This document shows, one piece after another, positions 1 to 6,773 of a stretch of DNA of 11,403 nucleotides. The stretch lies in NCBI GenBank assembly GCA_937927875.1, contig CALEYV010000114.1, positions 1 through 11,403 of the forward strand, given 5' to 3'. The position numbers were made by a program, and so were the translations under genes. The stretch comes from an uncultured Actinomycetes bacterium. GTDB lineage: Bacteria > Actinomycetota > Acidimicrobiia > IMCC26256 > PALSA-555. Numbering within the stretch: position 1 is the stretch's first letter; each line of letters opens with the position of its first letter. Under the pieces are notes generated by a model. The model had not been told where the DNA came from and did no database searches. It saw only the letters and a program-made list of their open reading frames with translations.

Positions 1-1287
1 CCTCCTTCTCTCGGCGGTTCCGGCACGCCGGCGGTGACGCTTCCCTCGCTGCCCGGCATCGGCACTCCGGTCGTGTTCCACCAGCCTGGCGCCGCGTCGG
101 GCGGCGGCGCGTTGACCACCTCGGCGGCCACGAGCACCGCCCCGTCCGGTGCGACGACGCCGAGCCAGGGCAAGAGCAGCACCGGCGGGTCAGGAGCCGG
201 CAGCCACGAGAGCCAGCAGTCGGGTTCCAGCAAGAGCGGCAGCAGCCGGGGCGGCTTCTTGGGGCTGTTCAGCGGGTCCCCGCAACGGTCGACGGTGGTG
301 TCGTCGGTCGCGGCGCCGAGTCAGCTCGACACGAGCCTCCGGCACCTCGCGACCAACTTCTCGATCGCGCTGCTGTTCGTCCTGCTGTCGTGGTTCCCGG
401 CCGAGATCATCAACAGCGTCCTGAAGGAGCACCACCGACGGATCGTCAGCCGCTTCGGCCAGTTCCAGCACCACCTTCAGCGGTTCGACGACTGGATCCA
501 CTCGGTGCCGATGCCCCTCATGTTCGGGGCCTTCGTCATCGGCGGCGGTGCGATCTACGGGTTCCTCGACCCCAACTTCGGCCTCAACCCGACCAGCCTG
601 GTGCTGCTAGCCGGGATCGCGGCCGGACTCACCCTCATCACGCTCGCCCATGAGCTGATCCGGGGCTGGTTCGTCCGCCGCCGCCACCAAGTCTCCTTCG
701 AGCTGCGCACGTTCCCGGTCGGGATCGGCCTCGCGGTGATCCTCGTGGTCTTCTCACGCCTGGCGCACTTCCAGCCCGGCTACACGTTCGGGCTCGTGTG
801 CGGTGTCATCTTCCGGGGCGAGGTCAAGGACCGTGACGACGGCCGGAGCCTGGCGCTGGCGACGATCTCGACGCTCGCGCTCGCGGTCGTGACCTGGCTG
901 GCCTGGATCCCGATCCGGGACGCAGCGCTGAACCCGCACGCGTCCGTGCAGGTGCTGTTCCTCGACGCCATGCTCGCCTTCGTCTGGGTGTTCGCAATCC
1001 AGACCGTGATCTTCAGTCTCGTCCCGCTCCGATTCCTCGACGGCGAGAAGGTCAAGGCCTGGAGCCGTGTCGGCTGGCTCTCCCTCTACGTCCTCGGCAT
1101 GTTCGTGTTCGTCGAGGCGCTCGTGCATCCGAGCACGAAGTACGGGAGCAGCTCGAACGCCTCGTTCTGGTCGATGCTCATCATCTTCCTCGCGTTCACC
1201 GCCTCCGCCATCGTGTTCTGGTCCTGGTTCCGCTTCGAACGGTGGCGGTCGGACCGCGGCTCCAGCGAGCCGGTCGAGGTCGCTTAG
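1..1287 (+). CDS. Multi-pass membrane protein, degenerate site-2-protease (M50)-like, 5' partial
   Basis: The frame is open from base 1, so the gene probably starts outside the window. The first GTG (34) sits inside an imperfect PSLxGxGTPxV repeat and is an unlikely start. Numbering from that GTG, residues 1-100 are Ser/Thr/Gly/Pro-rich low complexity. The rest holds about six hydrophobic segments (near 107-126, 160-178, 187-206, 226-243, 273-294, 306-335, 347-362, 378-398; some may be re-entrant). Segment order resembles archaeal/actinobacterial M50 peptidases: a His-Glu motif at the end of a helix (HELIR, 206-210), then SFELRTFPVG (221-230), FQPGY (246-250), and a late PLRFLDGEKV (331-340) like the LDG motif carrying the third zinc ligand. 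The second His of HExxH is Arg, so proteolysis is doubtful. The M50 relationship is my inference from motif order; a plain unknown membrane protein is the alternative. The gene is convergent with the TetR gene. Confidence 0.8.
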   Translation, partial: PPSLGGSGTPAVTLPSLPGIGTPVVFHQPGAASGGGALTTSAATSTAPSGATTPSQGKSSTGGSGAGSHESQQSGSSKSGSSRGGFLGLFSGSPQRSTVVSSVAAPSQLDTSLRHLATNFSIALLFVLLSWFPAEIINSVLKEHHRRIVSRFGQFQHHLQRFDDWIHSVPMPLMFGAFVIGGGAIYGFLDPNFGLNPTSLVLLAGIAAGLTLITLAHELIRGWFVRRRHQVSFELRTFPVGIGLAVILVVFSRLAHFQPGYTFGLVCGVIFRGEVKDRDDGRSLALATISTLALAVVTWLAWIPIRDAALNPHASVQVLFLDAMLAFVWVFAIQTVIFSLVPLRFLDGEKVKAWSRVGWLSLYVLGMFVFVEALVHPSTKYGSSSNASFWSMLIIFLAFTASAIVFWSWFRFERWRSDRGSSEPVEVA

Positions 1288-1299
1288 CTGCTGCCGCAA

Positions 1300-1327
1300 G
1301 GGCTCTCGGTGGTCAGCCACCCAGCCC
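1300..1327. terminator. Candidate hairpin between convergent genes
   Basis: GGGCT (1300-1304) pairs with AGCCC (1323-1327). Inside this, GGTGG (1308-1312) pairs with CCACC (1317-1321) around a TCAG loop, with a small CTC/C internal loop. It fills the 25-bp gap between the two convergent stop codons and overlaps the end of the TetR gene, the right place for a bidirectional terminator. There is no T-tract on either side, so factor-independent termination is uncertain. Confidence 0.35.
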
Positions 1328-1909
1328 GAGAACCCGACGGGTCATCACCTGCGCGGCGGCGACGACCTCGTCGGGGGTCGGTCCGGTGCCGTTGAGGATG
1401 GCGTGGACAGCGGTCCCCTCGACCGCGAACACGAGCAGCAGCGCGGTGGTTCGGGGGTCGGCGCAGTCGACGCGACCTTCCTCCACCGCGGCGCGGATCG
1501 CCTGCTCGTAGGTGGTCGCGAGCTGGTTGATGCCCCGCTCGAACTCGTCACCGGTCGACTGACTCCAGAGCTCCACGAGCTCGGCCTCGTCAAAGAGCTG
1601 GCGCGTCGTCGTGTCGATGGCAGCGTCGGCGAGCTCCGCAAAGCCGGCGTCGGGCAGCGCCGCCACCACGTCGGTCACCCGGCCCATCATCCGCTCGAAG
1701 AACCGGTCCTTGAGCGCGCTGAGGAGCGCCTCCTTGCTGTCGAAGTACCGGTAGACGCTGCCCTTGGCGACGCCGGCCTCGGCCGCGATGTCGGCCACGC
1801 TGGTCTGGGCCAGGCCGTTCCGGGTGAAGAGCCGCTGGGCGGCGTCGAGGAGCTCGTCGCGGCGGGCTTCGGGGCGACGCTGCCAGCGGGGCGCCGCGAC
1901 CGCGCTCAC
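1313..1909 (-). CDS. TetR/AcrR-family transcriptional regulator
   Basis: This 198-residue protein has the usual TetR length and plan. The N-terminal DNA-binding domain (about 14-62) contains the helix-turn-helix TSVADIAAEAGVAKGSVYRYF (about 36-56) followed by DSKEALLSAL. The rest is an all-helical ligand-binding/dimerisation domain with no recognisable ligand signature. The GTG start overlaps the P450 stop by four bases (GTGA), so it is the second gene of a P450-regulator operon and probably translationally coupled. No separate promoter or Shine-Dalgarno is needed or evident. The palindromic operators upstream of the P450 (3182-3215) are the natural binding sites, giving negative autoregulation relieved by a ligand, perhaps the P450 substrate or product. 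Family assignment is firm; target and ligand are inferred. Confidence 0.95.
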   Translation of the reverse strand: MSAVAAPRWQRRPEARRDELLDAAQRLFTRNGLAQTSVADIAAEAGVAKGSVYRYFDSKEALLSALKDRFFERMMGRVTDVVAALPDAGFAELADAAIDTTTRQLFDEAELVELWSQSTGDEFERGINQLATTYEQAIRAAVEEGRVDCADPRTTALLLVFAVEGTAVHAILNGTGPTPDEVVAAAQVMTRRVLGLGG

Positions 1910-3138
1910 CGGGTCGACCTCGATCCCGGTGTGAAGCAGACCGGGAGCGACTCGAGGCCCCGCAGGATGGCGTGCGCGCGGTACCGGGGTCGGGGACCGT
2001 CGATGGTGAGGTCCGGCAGCCGACGGGCGATGGCGCCGAGCGCGACCTCGGCCTCGAGCCGGGCCAGCGCCGCGCCGAGGCAGTGGTGGGGCCCGTGCGA
2101 GAAGGCGAGGTGCGCGGCGTCGGCACGACCGGCGTCGAAGCGGTCGGGGTCCGCGAAGCGCCGCGGGTCGCGGTTGGCCGCGGCCAGCCCGACGACGACG
2201 CCGTCACCGACGCCGATGTGGTGCTCGCCGATCGTGAGCGGCTCGAGCGCGACGCGCGGCACGAGCTGCGCTGGGCCCTCGTAGCGCAGGGCCTCCTCGG
2301 CGGCCGGGCGGGCCCGGTCGGGGTCGGCGGCCAGGCGCGCCAGCTCTTCGGGGTGGTCGAGGAGGGCCAGCATCCCGTTGCCGATCAGGTTCATGGTCGT
2401 CTCGTGGCCGGCGACGAACAGCGTCACCACGGTCGTGATCAGCTCGTCGGACGTCAGCCGGTCGCCGTGCTCCTCGGCCGCCACCAGCCCGGATAAGAGG
2501 TCGTCACCGGGCTGGCGCCGGCGCTCCTCGAGCAGCTCGGCGAAGTAGCTGAACAGGGCCAGCACGGCGACCGCACCCGCCTCCTGGTCCGGCGGCTCCA
2601 GGTTCCCGTCGAGGAGGCGCGACGCGGCGGCCGACCAGTCGCGGAACTGGTCGCGATCGGTCGTCGGGACGCCGAGCAGCTGGCAGATCACCTCCGCCGG
2701 CAGCGGGTAGCCGACGTCGGCGAGCACCTCGAGCCGGCCGGACTCGACCTTGGCGTCGAGCAGCTGGTCGACGAGTTGCTCGACCCAGGGGCGCAGCCCG
2801 CTCACGACCTTCGGCGTGAACGCCTTCGAGACGAGCGACCGGATGCGGGTGTGGTCGGGCGGGTCGAGGAAGAGGAGCACCGCGCTGCCGGGCTGGTACA
2901 CGTCGTTGGGGCCGATCGCGGCCCGCCCGGCCTCGTTCAGCTTCGACGGGTCGGAGCCGAACCGGCGGTCCCGCAGCACCTCGTTGCAGTCGTCCCACCG
3001 GGTGACGAGCCACCCGCCGTCCGGGTAGCGGTGCACCGGCGACTCGTCCTGGAACCGCCGATAGATCGGCCACGGATCCTGGCGCCACGCGATGTCGAAG
3101 GGATTGGCCTCGGTCAGGTCGACGTCGATGACGGACAC
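1906..3138 (-). CDS. Cytochrome P450 (soluble bacterial class)
   Basis: This 410-residue soluble haem monooxygenase has the normal length for bacterial CYPs and no membrane anchor. All landmarks are present: the I-helix oxygen-activation motif AGHETT (243-248), the K-helix ExxR (E282-R285), and the haem loop FSHGPHHCLG (346-355) with Cys353 as the axial thiolate. The HTRIRSLVSKAF stretch (96-107) is the typical C-helix region. Overall style resembles the CYP107-like group, but no substrate can be assigned. The start is a GTG preceded by GGAGG at 6 nt. No ferredoxin or ferredoxin reductase gene lies nearby, so electrons must come from partners elsewhere. It is the first gene of an operon with the TetR regulator, driven by a promoter embedded in paired operators, so expression is probably ligand-induced. 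Confidence 0.96.
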   Translation of the reverse strand: MSVIDVDLTEANPFDIAWRQDPWPIYRRFQDESPVHRYPDGGWLVTRWDDCNEVLRDRRFGSDPSKLNEAGRAAIGPNDVYQPGSAVLLFLDPPDHTRIRSLVSKAFTPKVVSGLRPWVEQLVDQLLDAKVESGRLEVLADVGYPLPAEVICQLLGVPTTDRDQFRDWSAAASRLLDGNLEPPDQEAGAVAVLALFSYFAELLEERRRQPGDDLLSGLVAAEEHGDRLTSDELITTVVTLFVAGHETTMNLIGNGMLALLDHPEELARLAADPDRARPAAEEALRYEGPAQLVPRVALEPLTIGEHHIGVGDGVVVGLAAANRDPRRFADPDRFDAGRADAAHLAFSHGPHHCLGAALARLEAEVALGAIARRLPDLTIDGPRPRYRAHAILRGLESLPVCFTPGSRSTR

Positions 3139-3144
3139 GGAGCG

Positions 3145-3149
3145 CCTCC
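3145..3149 (-). promoter_or_regulatory. Ribosome binding site of the P450 gene
   Basis: GGAGG on the minus strand lies 6 nt before the GTG at 3138. It supports that GTG as the true start. Confidence 0.75.
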
Positions 3150-3181
3150 GATGCTCACCCTGCTCCCGAGCCTGCTCCTAT

Positions 3182-3215
3182 TGACCTCCGGTCATTTATA
3201 AATGACCCGCGGTCA
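3182..3215. promoter_or_regulatory. Paired palindromic operators, probable TetR binding sites
   Basis: Two 13-bp inverted repeats of the form TGACCnnnGGTCA lie at 3182-3194 (spacer TCC) and 3203-3215 (spacer CGC), separated by TTTATAAA. Their centres are 21 bp apart, about two helical turns, which would place two dimers on the same DNA face. The inner half-sites also form a perfect 18-bp palindrome, GGTCATTTATAAATGACC (3190-3207), so a single dimer on the inner pair is an alternative reading. The site spans the promoter of the P450-TetR operon, fitting autorepression by the TetR protein. Confidence 0.8.
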
Positions 3216-3223
3216 TCAGTCAA
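3195..3223 (-). promoter_or_regulatory. Sigma-70-type promoter of the P450-TetR operon
   Basis: On the minus strand TTGACT (3223-3218) is followed by exactly 17 bp and then TATAAA (3200-3195). This is near-consensus and AT-rich in an otherwise very GC-rich region. Transcription would begin near 3188, leaving about 50 nt of leader before the P450 start. The -10 lies between the two operator palindromes and the spacer contains the other operator, so bound repressor would block polymerase. The -35 touches the stop codon of the upstream phosphatase gene. Confidence 0.72.
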
Positions 3224-4877
3224 GGGCGGGGCGCCGGCCGCTCAGGTGGGCGATCAGGAGGGCGACGTCGTCGGCCGGGACGTCACCGACCAGGTCCTCG
3301 GTGATGGCGGCGCAGGCCCGGTCCAGGTCGGGATCGAGCTCCCGGACCCGGGCCCGGAGCCGGTCGATGCCGACGTCGAGCGTCTCGCCCCGCCGCTCGA
3401 CGAGGCCGTCGGTGTAAAGGATGATCTCCGACCCGGGCGGGACGTCGTGGTCCTCCTGGTCGTACTGGGCGTCGGGCAGGACGGCCAGCGGGACGCCGGG
3501 CTTCGAGTCGAGCACCTGGGTCTCGCCGTCGGGGTCGCGCAGCAGCGTCGGGAGGTGGCCGGCGCGCGCCTCGGTCCAGCGTCCGCGCGGGACATCGAGG
3601 ATCCCGTAGACGACCGTCAGCATGTCGGTGGCCCTGATCTTGAACAGCAGCGAGTTCAGCTCGGCCAGCACCTCGGCCGGCTCGGCCCCCCGGTGGCCGA
3701 AGGCCAGGAGCGCGAACCGGGCCCGGGCCATCGCCGCGGTCGCCGTCGCGCCCTTGCCGACCGCGTCGCCGATGGCGAGGCCGATCCGGTCATCGCTGAT
3801 CGGCGCGATCGCGTACCAGTCGCCCCCCACCTCGCTGGCGGCGCCGGCCGGCACGTACCGGGTCCCCAGCTGCACCCCCTCGATGAGGGGGAACCGGCGG
3901 GGGAGCAGCTGGCGCTGCACCTCGACGAAGGCGTCCCGGAGCCGGCCGTGGGTGAACGCGTTCTGGAGCGCGCTGCCGGCGCGGATGCCGAGCTCGACGC
4001 CGACCGGGATGTCGTGCTTCGTGAACCGCCGCCCGGACACCTGCCGGTGAGCGAGCGTCAGGGTGCCCAGCACGCGCCGATTGGCCCGGATCGGCACGAA
4101 GAGCAGCGACTGGCGGTTCAGCATGCGCACGATCTCGAGGTGCTCCCCCGCCTGGGTGTTGGCGATCCGCGCCGAGTCTTCGACCGCGGTGACGAGGACC
4201 GGCTCGCCGGTGCGCACGACCTGCACCGCCGGGTGCTGCTGGTCCTGGTCGGCGCGGGGTGGGTACCGCTCGAGGTTGGCGGCGAACCGTCCCGTGCTCG
4301 GATCGAGGTCGGCGGCGACAATGCGGCGGAAGCTACCGTCGTCGTTCAGGAGATCGATGACGCAGTGGTCCGCGAACGACGGGACCGCCGAAGCCGCGAT
4401 CTCGCGGAGCGCGGCGTCGGGGTCGAGGTTGGCGTCAAAGCGCGACGACACGTCGAGGAGCACGCCGAGCCGGGCCCGTTCGAGGCGCGCCATCCGCGCG
4501 TTGCGCCGCAGGGCGGTCATGGCGACGATGAGCACCGCGCCGACGGCGGCGATGGTGCCGATCGCGGCCCAGTCGACGAACCGGTGCCGCGAGAACATCT
4601 CGTGCGGCGCCTCGAAGACGTAGAGGAACGCGCCGAGGCTGCCCGCCAGCACGATCCAGCCCGACGCCGCACCCCCGACGATCACCGCCAGCACGACCGC
4701 CAGGAGCATGAGCCCGGCCGGGATGCTGGGCTGGGACGTCGTCTCGGGGATGCCGAGCGCGATCGCGGCGACCGCGCCGAGCCCGACCAGGGTCCCGAAG
4801 GCGAAGCGCCGGCGCGGGTGCGGCTGGCGCGGATCCCAGGGGCTGCGCTCCGGGGGATGGAGGGAAAGGCGGTCCAC
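3216..4877 (-). CDS. Membrane-anchored GAF-PP2C (SpoIIE/RsbU-type) serine phosphatase
   Basis: Numbered from the chosen GTG (553 residues). About four hydrophobic helices near 26-42, 54-68, 72-88 and 104-122 form a membrane anchor resembling the KdpD/DUF4118 four-helix type. A GAF-like sensor follows (about 135-305), then a PP2C-type phosphatase domain (about 318-547). The metal-binding acidic residues are present: EVGGDWY (Asp353), IGDAVGKG (Asp371), YTDG (Asp490) and DDVALL (Asp536/537). Such proteins usually dephosphorylate an anti-anti-sigma factor to free a sigma factor, but no STAS or anti-sigma gene is visible here. The start was chosen for GAGGAG 4 nt upstream. A GTG at 4967 would add 30 Arg/Pro-rich residues with no ribosome site. 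The stop abuts the P450 promoter. Family assignment is firm; target unknown. Confidence 0.93.
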   Translation of the reverse strand: MDRLSLHPPERSPWDPRQPHPRRRFAFGTLVGLGAVAAIALGIPETTSQPSIPAGLMLLAVVLAVIVGGAASGWIVLAGSLGAFLYVFEAPHEMFSRHRFVDWAAIGTIAAVGAVLIVAMTALRRNARMARLERARLGVLLDVSSRFDANLDPDAALREIAASAVPSFADHCVIDLLNDDGSFRRIVAADLDPSTGRFAANLERYPPRADQDQQHPAVQVVRTGEPVLVTAVEDSARIANTQAGEHLEIVRMLNRQSLLFVPIRANRRVLGTLTLAHRQVSGRRFTKHDIPVGVELGIRAGSALQNAFTHGRLRDAFVEVQRQLLPRRFPLIEGVQLGTRYVPAGAASEVGGDWYAIAPISDDRIGLAIGDAVGKGATATAAMARARFALLAFGHRGAEPAEVLAELNSLLFKIRATDMLTVVYGILDVPRGRWTEARAGHLPTLLRDPDGETQVLDSKPGVPLAVLPDAQYDQEDHDVPPGSEIILYTDGLVERRGETLDVGIDRLRARVRELDPDLDRACAAITEDLVGDVPADDVALLIAHLSGRRPALD

Positions 4878-4881
4878 GGGG

Positions 4882-4887
4882 CTCCTC
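4882..4887 (-). promoter_or_regulatory. Ribosome binding site deciding the phosphatase start
   Basis: GAGGAG on the minus strand lies 4 nt before the GTG at 4877. The alternative upstream GTG at 4967 has no purine-rich site before it, so the shorter protein is preferred. Confidence 0.55.
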
Positions 4888-5007
4888 GATGGCCGGGGGG
4901 CAGCGCCGGTCACGCCGACCCGCGGCGGGCGAACCCGCGAGGCGGCCGAAGGGGGCTGAACCCGCACATTCTGGGCCGGGGAGGACCGCCGTTCAACCCG
5001 GTGCTAC

Positions 5008-5024
5008 GGCCGGTGGCCCCGGCC
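5008..5024. terminator. Candidate GC-rich hairpin after the dehydrogenase operon
   Basis: GGCCGG (5008-5013) and CCGGCC (5019-5024) form a perfect 6-bp stem with a 5-nt loop, 25 bp beyond the stop of the GMC gene. It lies in the 171-bp non-coding stretch before the phosphatase start. No T-run follows on the minus strand, so it may be a weak or factor-assisted terminator, or chance in GC-rich DNA. I see no convincing promoter for the phosphatase in this stretch. Confidence 0.25.
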
Positions 5025-5048
5025 CCACCAGCGGTGATGAAACGGGTT

Positions 5049-6749
5049 CTACGGCGCCGCCGGCGGTGACGATCGGAGCGGCGTCAGCCCGGCCAGCTCG
5101 CGGGCGGCCCGGATGGCGAGGGCGACGATGGTGAGGGTGGGCCCGTAGCCGGCCGAGGTCGGGAACACCGAGGAGTCGGCGACCAGCACGTTCTCGACGT
5201 CGTGCAGCCGGTGCCAGGGGTCGCAGACGCTGGTCCGAGGGTCGGTGCCCATGCGGGCCGTCCCCATGACGTGGCGCGAGATCGGTGTCGGGTCGCGCTG
5301 CACGCCGCCCCGGGCGTCCTCGAGCGGGGGCGACGTGATCCAGAACGTGCTCTCGGCCCCGGCCCCGCGCATGACCTCCTCGAGCCGGGGCGCCCAGTGC
5401 GCCGCGCACGCGGCCTCGTGCCGGTGGGGGAGGAAGGTCACCCGCCCCGCCGGGCGCCCCCACACGTCCTTCACGTGCGGGTCGAGGTCGACCCGGTTCG
5501 TCGCCTGCGGCAGGTCCTCGCCCTGCATCGTGAACGCGGCGAGCCGCTCGCGCATCGGCGACTCGAGCATCAGGCGGGTGTGCGCCTCGCCCGCGGGCAG
5601 GTGCACCGCCTCGAGGATCGGGTGGGCGCCGGCGCCGTGCTCGACGATCCCGCCCCGGAAGTAGGGGAGGCCGGCCTCGCGGGCCGCGTCGCGCGCGGCG
5701 GCGTCGGGGACGATCGGGTCGTCCATGAGGTGGGTGACCGACCGACCCCGGTGCCCGTGCAGCGAGAACGGGAACACGCCCAGCACGTAGGTCTGGAAGT
5801 GGTACATGAGGTAGCGGCCGACGACGTCCGGGTTGCCGAGCTCGGAGGCCAGCAGCAGCCGCGGGGTCTCGAACGCGCCGGCGGCGAGGATCACGTGCCG
5901 GGCCGACACCTCGTGCTCGATCCCCGCGGCGTCGAGGTAGCGGACGCCCCGGGCCCGGTCACCGGTGGCGTCGAGGACGACCTCGGTCACGTACGACTCG
6001 GGCCGAACCTCGCACCGGCCGCTGCGGAGGGCCTGGCGCAGCGGCGCGACCGGGTCGCCCTTGGCCTCGATCGGGCAGCCGAAGAAGCCGCAGAAGCCGC
6101 AGTTGTTGCACGCCGGCCGGCCGTCGTACTCGACGCTGTTCACGCCGGTCGGAGCCCGGTACGGGTGGAAGCCGAGCTCGGAGGCGGCCCGGGACGTCAG
6201 GACGGCGCAGAACATGTCGGGCCCGGGCGGCATCGGGTAGGGGCCCGAGCGCCAGGCCGCGAACGGGTTGGCGGTGTGATCACCGGCGACGCCGACGACC
6301 CGCTCGGCTTCGGCGTAGTACGGCTCGAGCTCGTCGTAGCCGAACGGCCAGTCGACGACGTCGGCGCCGTCGATCGGCCCCAGCTCGGAGCGGGCGTGGA
6401 AGTCGACCTCGCGGAACCGGGGCAGCTTGCCGTCGGCGTGGAAGCCGCCCCCGCCGACCGTCGACGGCAGGTTGTTCACGCTGCCGGTGAAGATCCGCTC
6501 GCCGTCGGCCTCGCGCCGCCGGTACGTGCGCGGCTCGATGAGCGGGTCGGGACCGAGGAAGTGCCGGAACAGGTGCTTGAGCTCGTCGTTGCTGACGTGG
6601 CCGAGCGGCCCGTGCGGCGGCTCGAGGTCAAGCAGGTGGTTGCGGCCCTTCTCGAGGATCGTGACCGACCAGCCGGCCTCGGTCAGGACCGCGGCGGTGG
6701 TGGCGCCGGCCGGCCCCGATCCGACGATGACGGCGTCGACGTCGGTCAT
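5049..6749 (-). CDS. GMC-family FAD-dependent oxidoreductase (dehydrogenase large subunit)
   Basis: This 566-residue flavoprotein probably oxidises an alcohol or sugar-like hydroxyl. The N-terminal Rossmann FAD site is GSGPAG (10-15) with the acidic ribose-binding ILEKG (31-35). The middle holds a Cys cluster C-x2-C-x2-C-x4-C (214, 217, 220, 225), seen in gluconate/sorbitol-type GMC dehydrogenases and possibly binding an iron-sulfur centre. The C-terminal GMC_oxred_C signature is SRHVMGTARMGTDP (491-504; His493 is the likely catalytic base) and ENVLVADSSVFPTSAGYGPTLTI (519-541). At the second catalytic position, usually Asn or His (NPTLT), there is Gly536. No signal peptide is seen; the protein begins directly at the FAD fold. 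The gene is last in the four-gene operon, 24 bp after the subunit-3 gene, its presumed partner. The substrate is not identifiable. Confidence 0.95.
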   Translation of the reverse strand: MTDVDAVIVGSGPAGATTAAVLTEAGWSVTILEKGRNHLLDLEPPHGPLGHVSNDELKHLFRHFLGPDPLIEPRTYRRREADGERIFTGSVNNLPSTVGGGGFHADGKLPRFREVDFHARSELGPIDGADVVDWPFGYDELEPYYAEAERVVGVAGDHTANPFAAWRSGPYPMPPGPDMFCAVLTSRAASELGFHPYRAPTGVNSVEYDGRPACNNCGFCGFFGCPIEAKGDPVAPLRQALRSGRCEVRPESYVTEVVLDATGDRARGVRYLDAAGIEHEVSARHVILAAGAFETPRLLLASELGNPDVVGRYLMYHFQTYVLGVFPFSLHGHRGRSVTHLMDDPIVPDAAARDAAREAGLPYFRGGIVEHGAGAHPILEAVHLPAGEAHTRLMLESPMRERLAAFTMQGEDLPQATNRVDLDPHVKDVWGRPAGRVTFLPHRHEAACAAHWAPRLEEVMRGAGAESTFWITSPPLEDARGGVQRDPTPISRHVMGTARMGTDPRTSVCDPWHRLHDVENVLVADSSVFPTSAGYGPTLTIVALAIRAARELAGLTPLRSSPPAAP

Positions 6750-6773
6750 GGGCGGGCGGCGAGTCGGGCGCCG

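Noticed and set aside
1067..2284. 405-codon plus-strand open frame across the membrane-protein end, TetR and P450
   Set aside because: It crosses three well-supported genes in another frame or strand and contains no recognisable domain.
3181..3200. Plus-strand promoter reading TTGACC ... TATAAA
   Set aside because: The spacing between the hexamers is only 10 bp and no plus-strand gene follows; the minus-strand reading with 17 bp spacing is the functional one.
4968..5048. Repeated GAACCCG/GTTCAACCCG-like words upstream of the phosphatase as a sigma-factor promoter or operator
   Set aside because: The copies have irregular spacing and orientation and do not form a recognisable -35/-10 pair; I could not support a regulatory call.
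3246..5069. 607-codon plus-strand open frame opposite the phosphatase
   Set aside because: The minus-strand frame carries the complete PP2C residues; the plus frame is Asp/Arg/Gly/Pro-rich noise.
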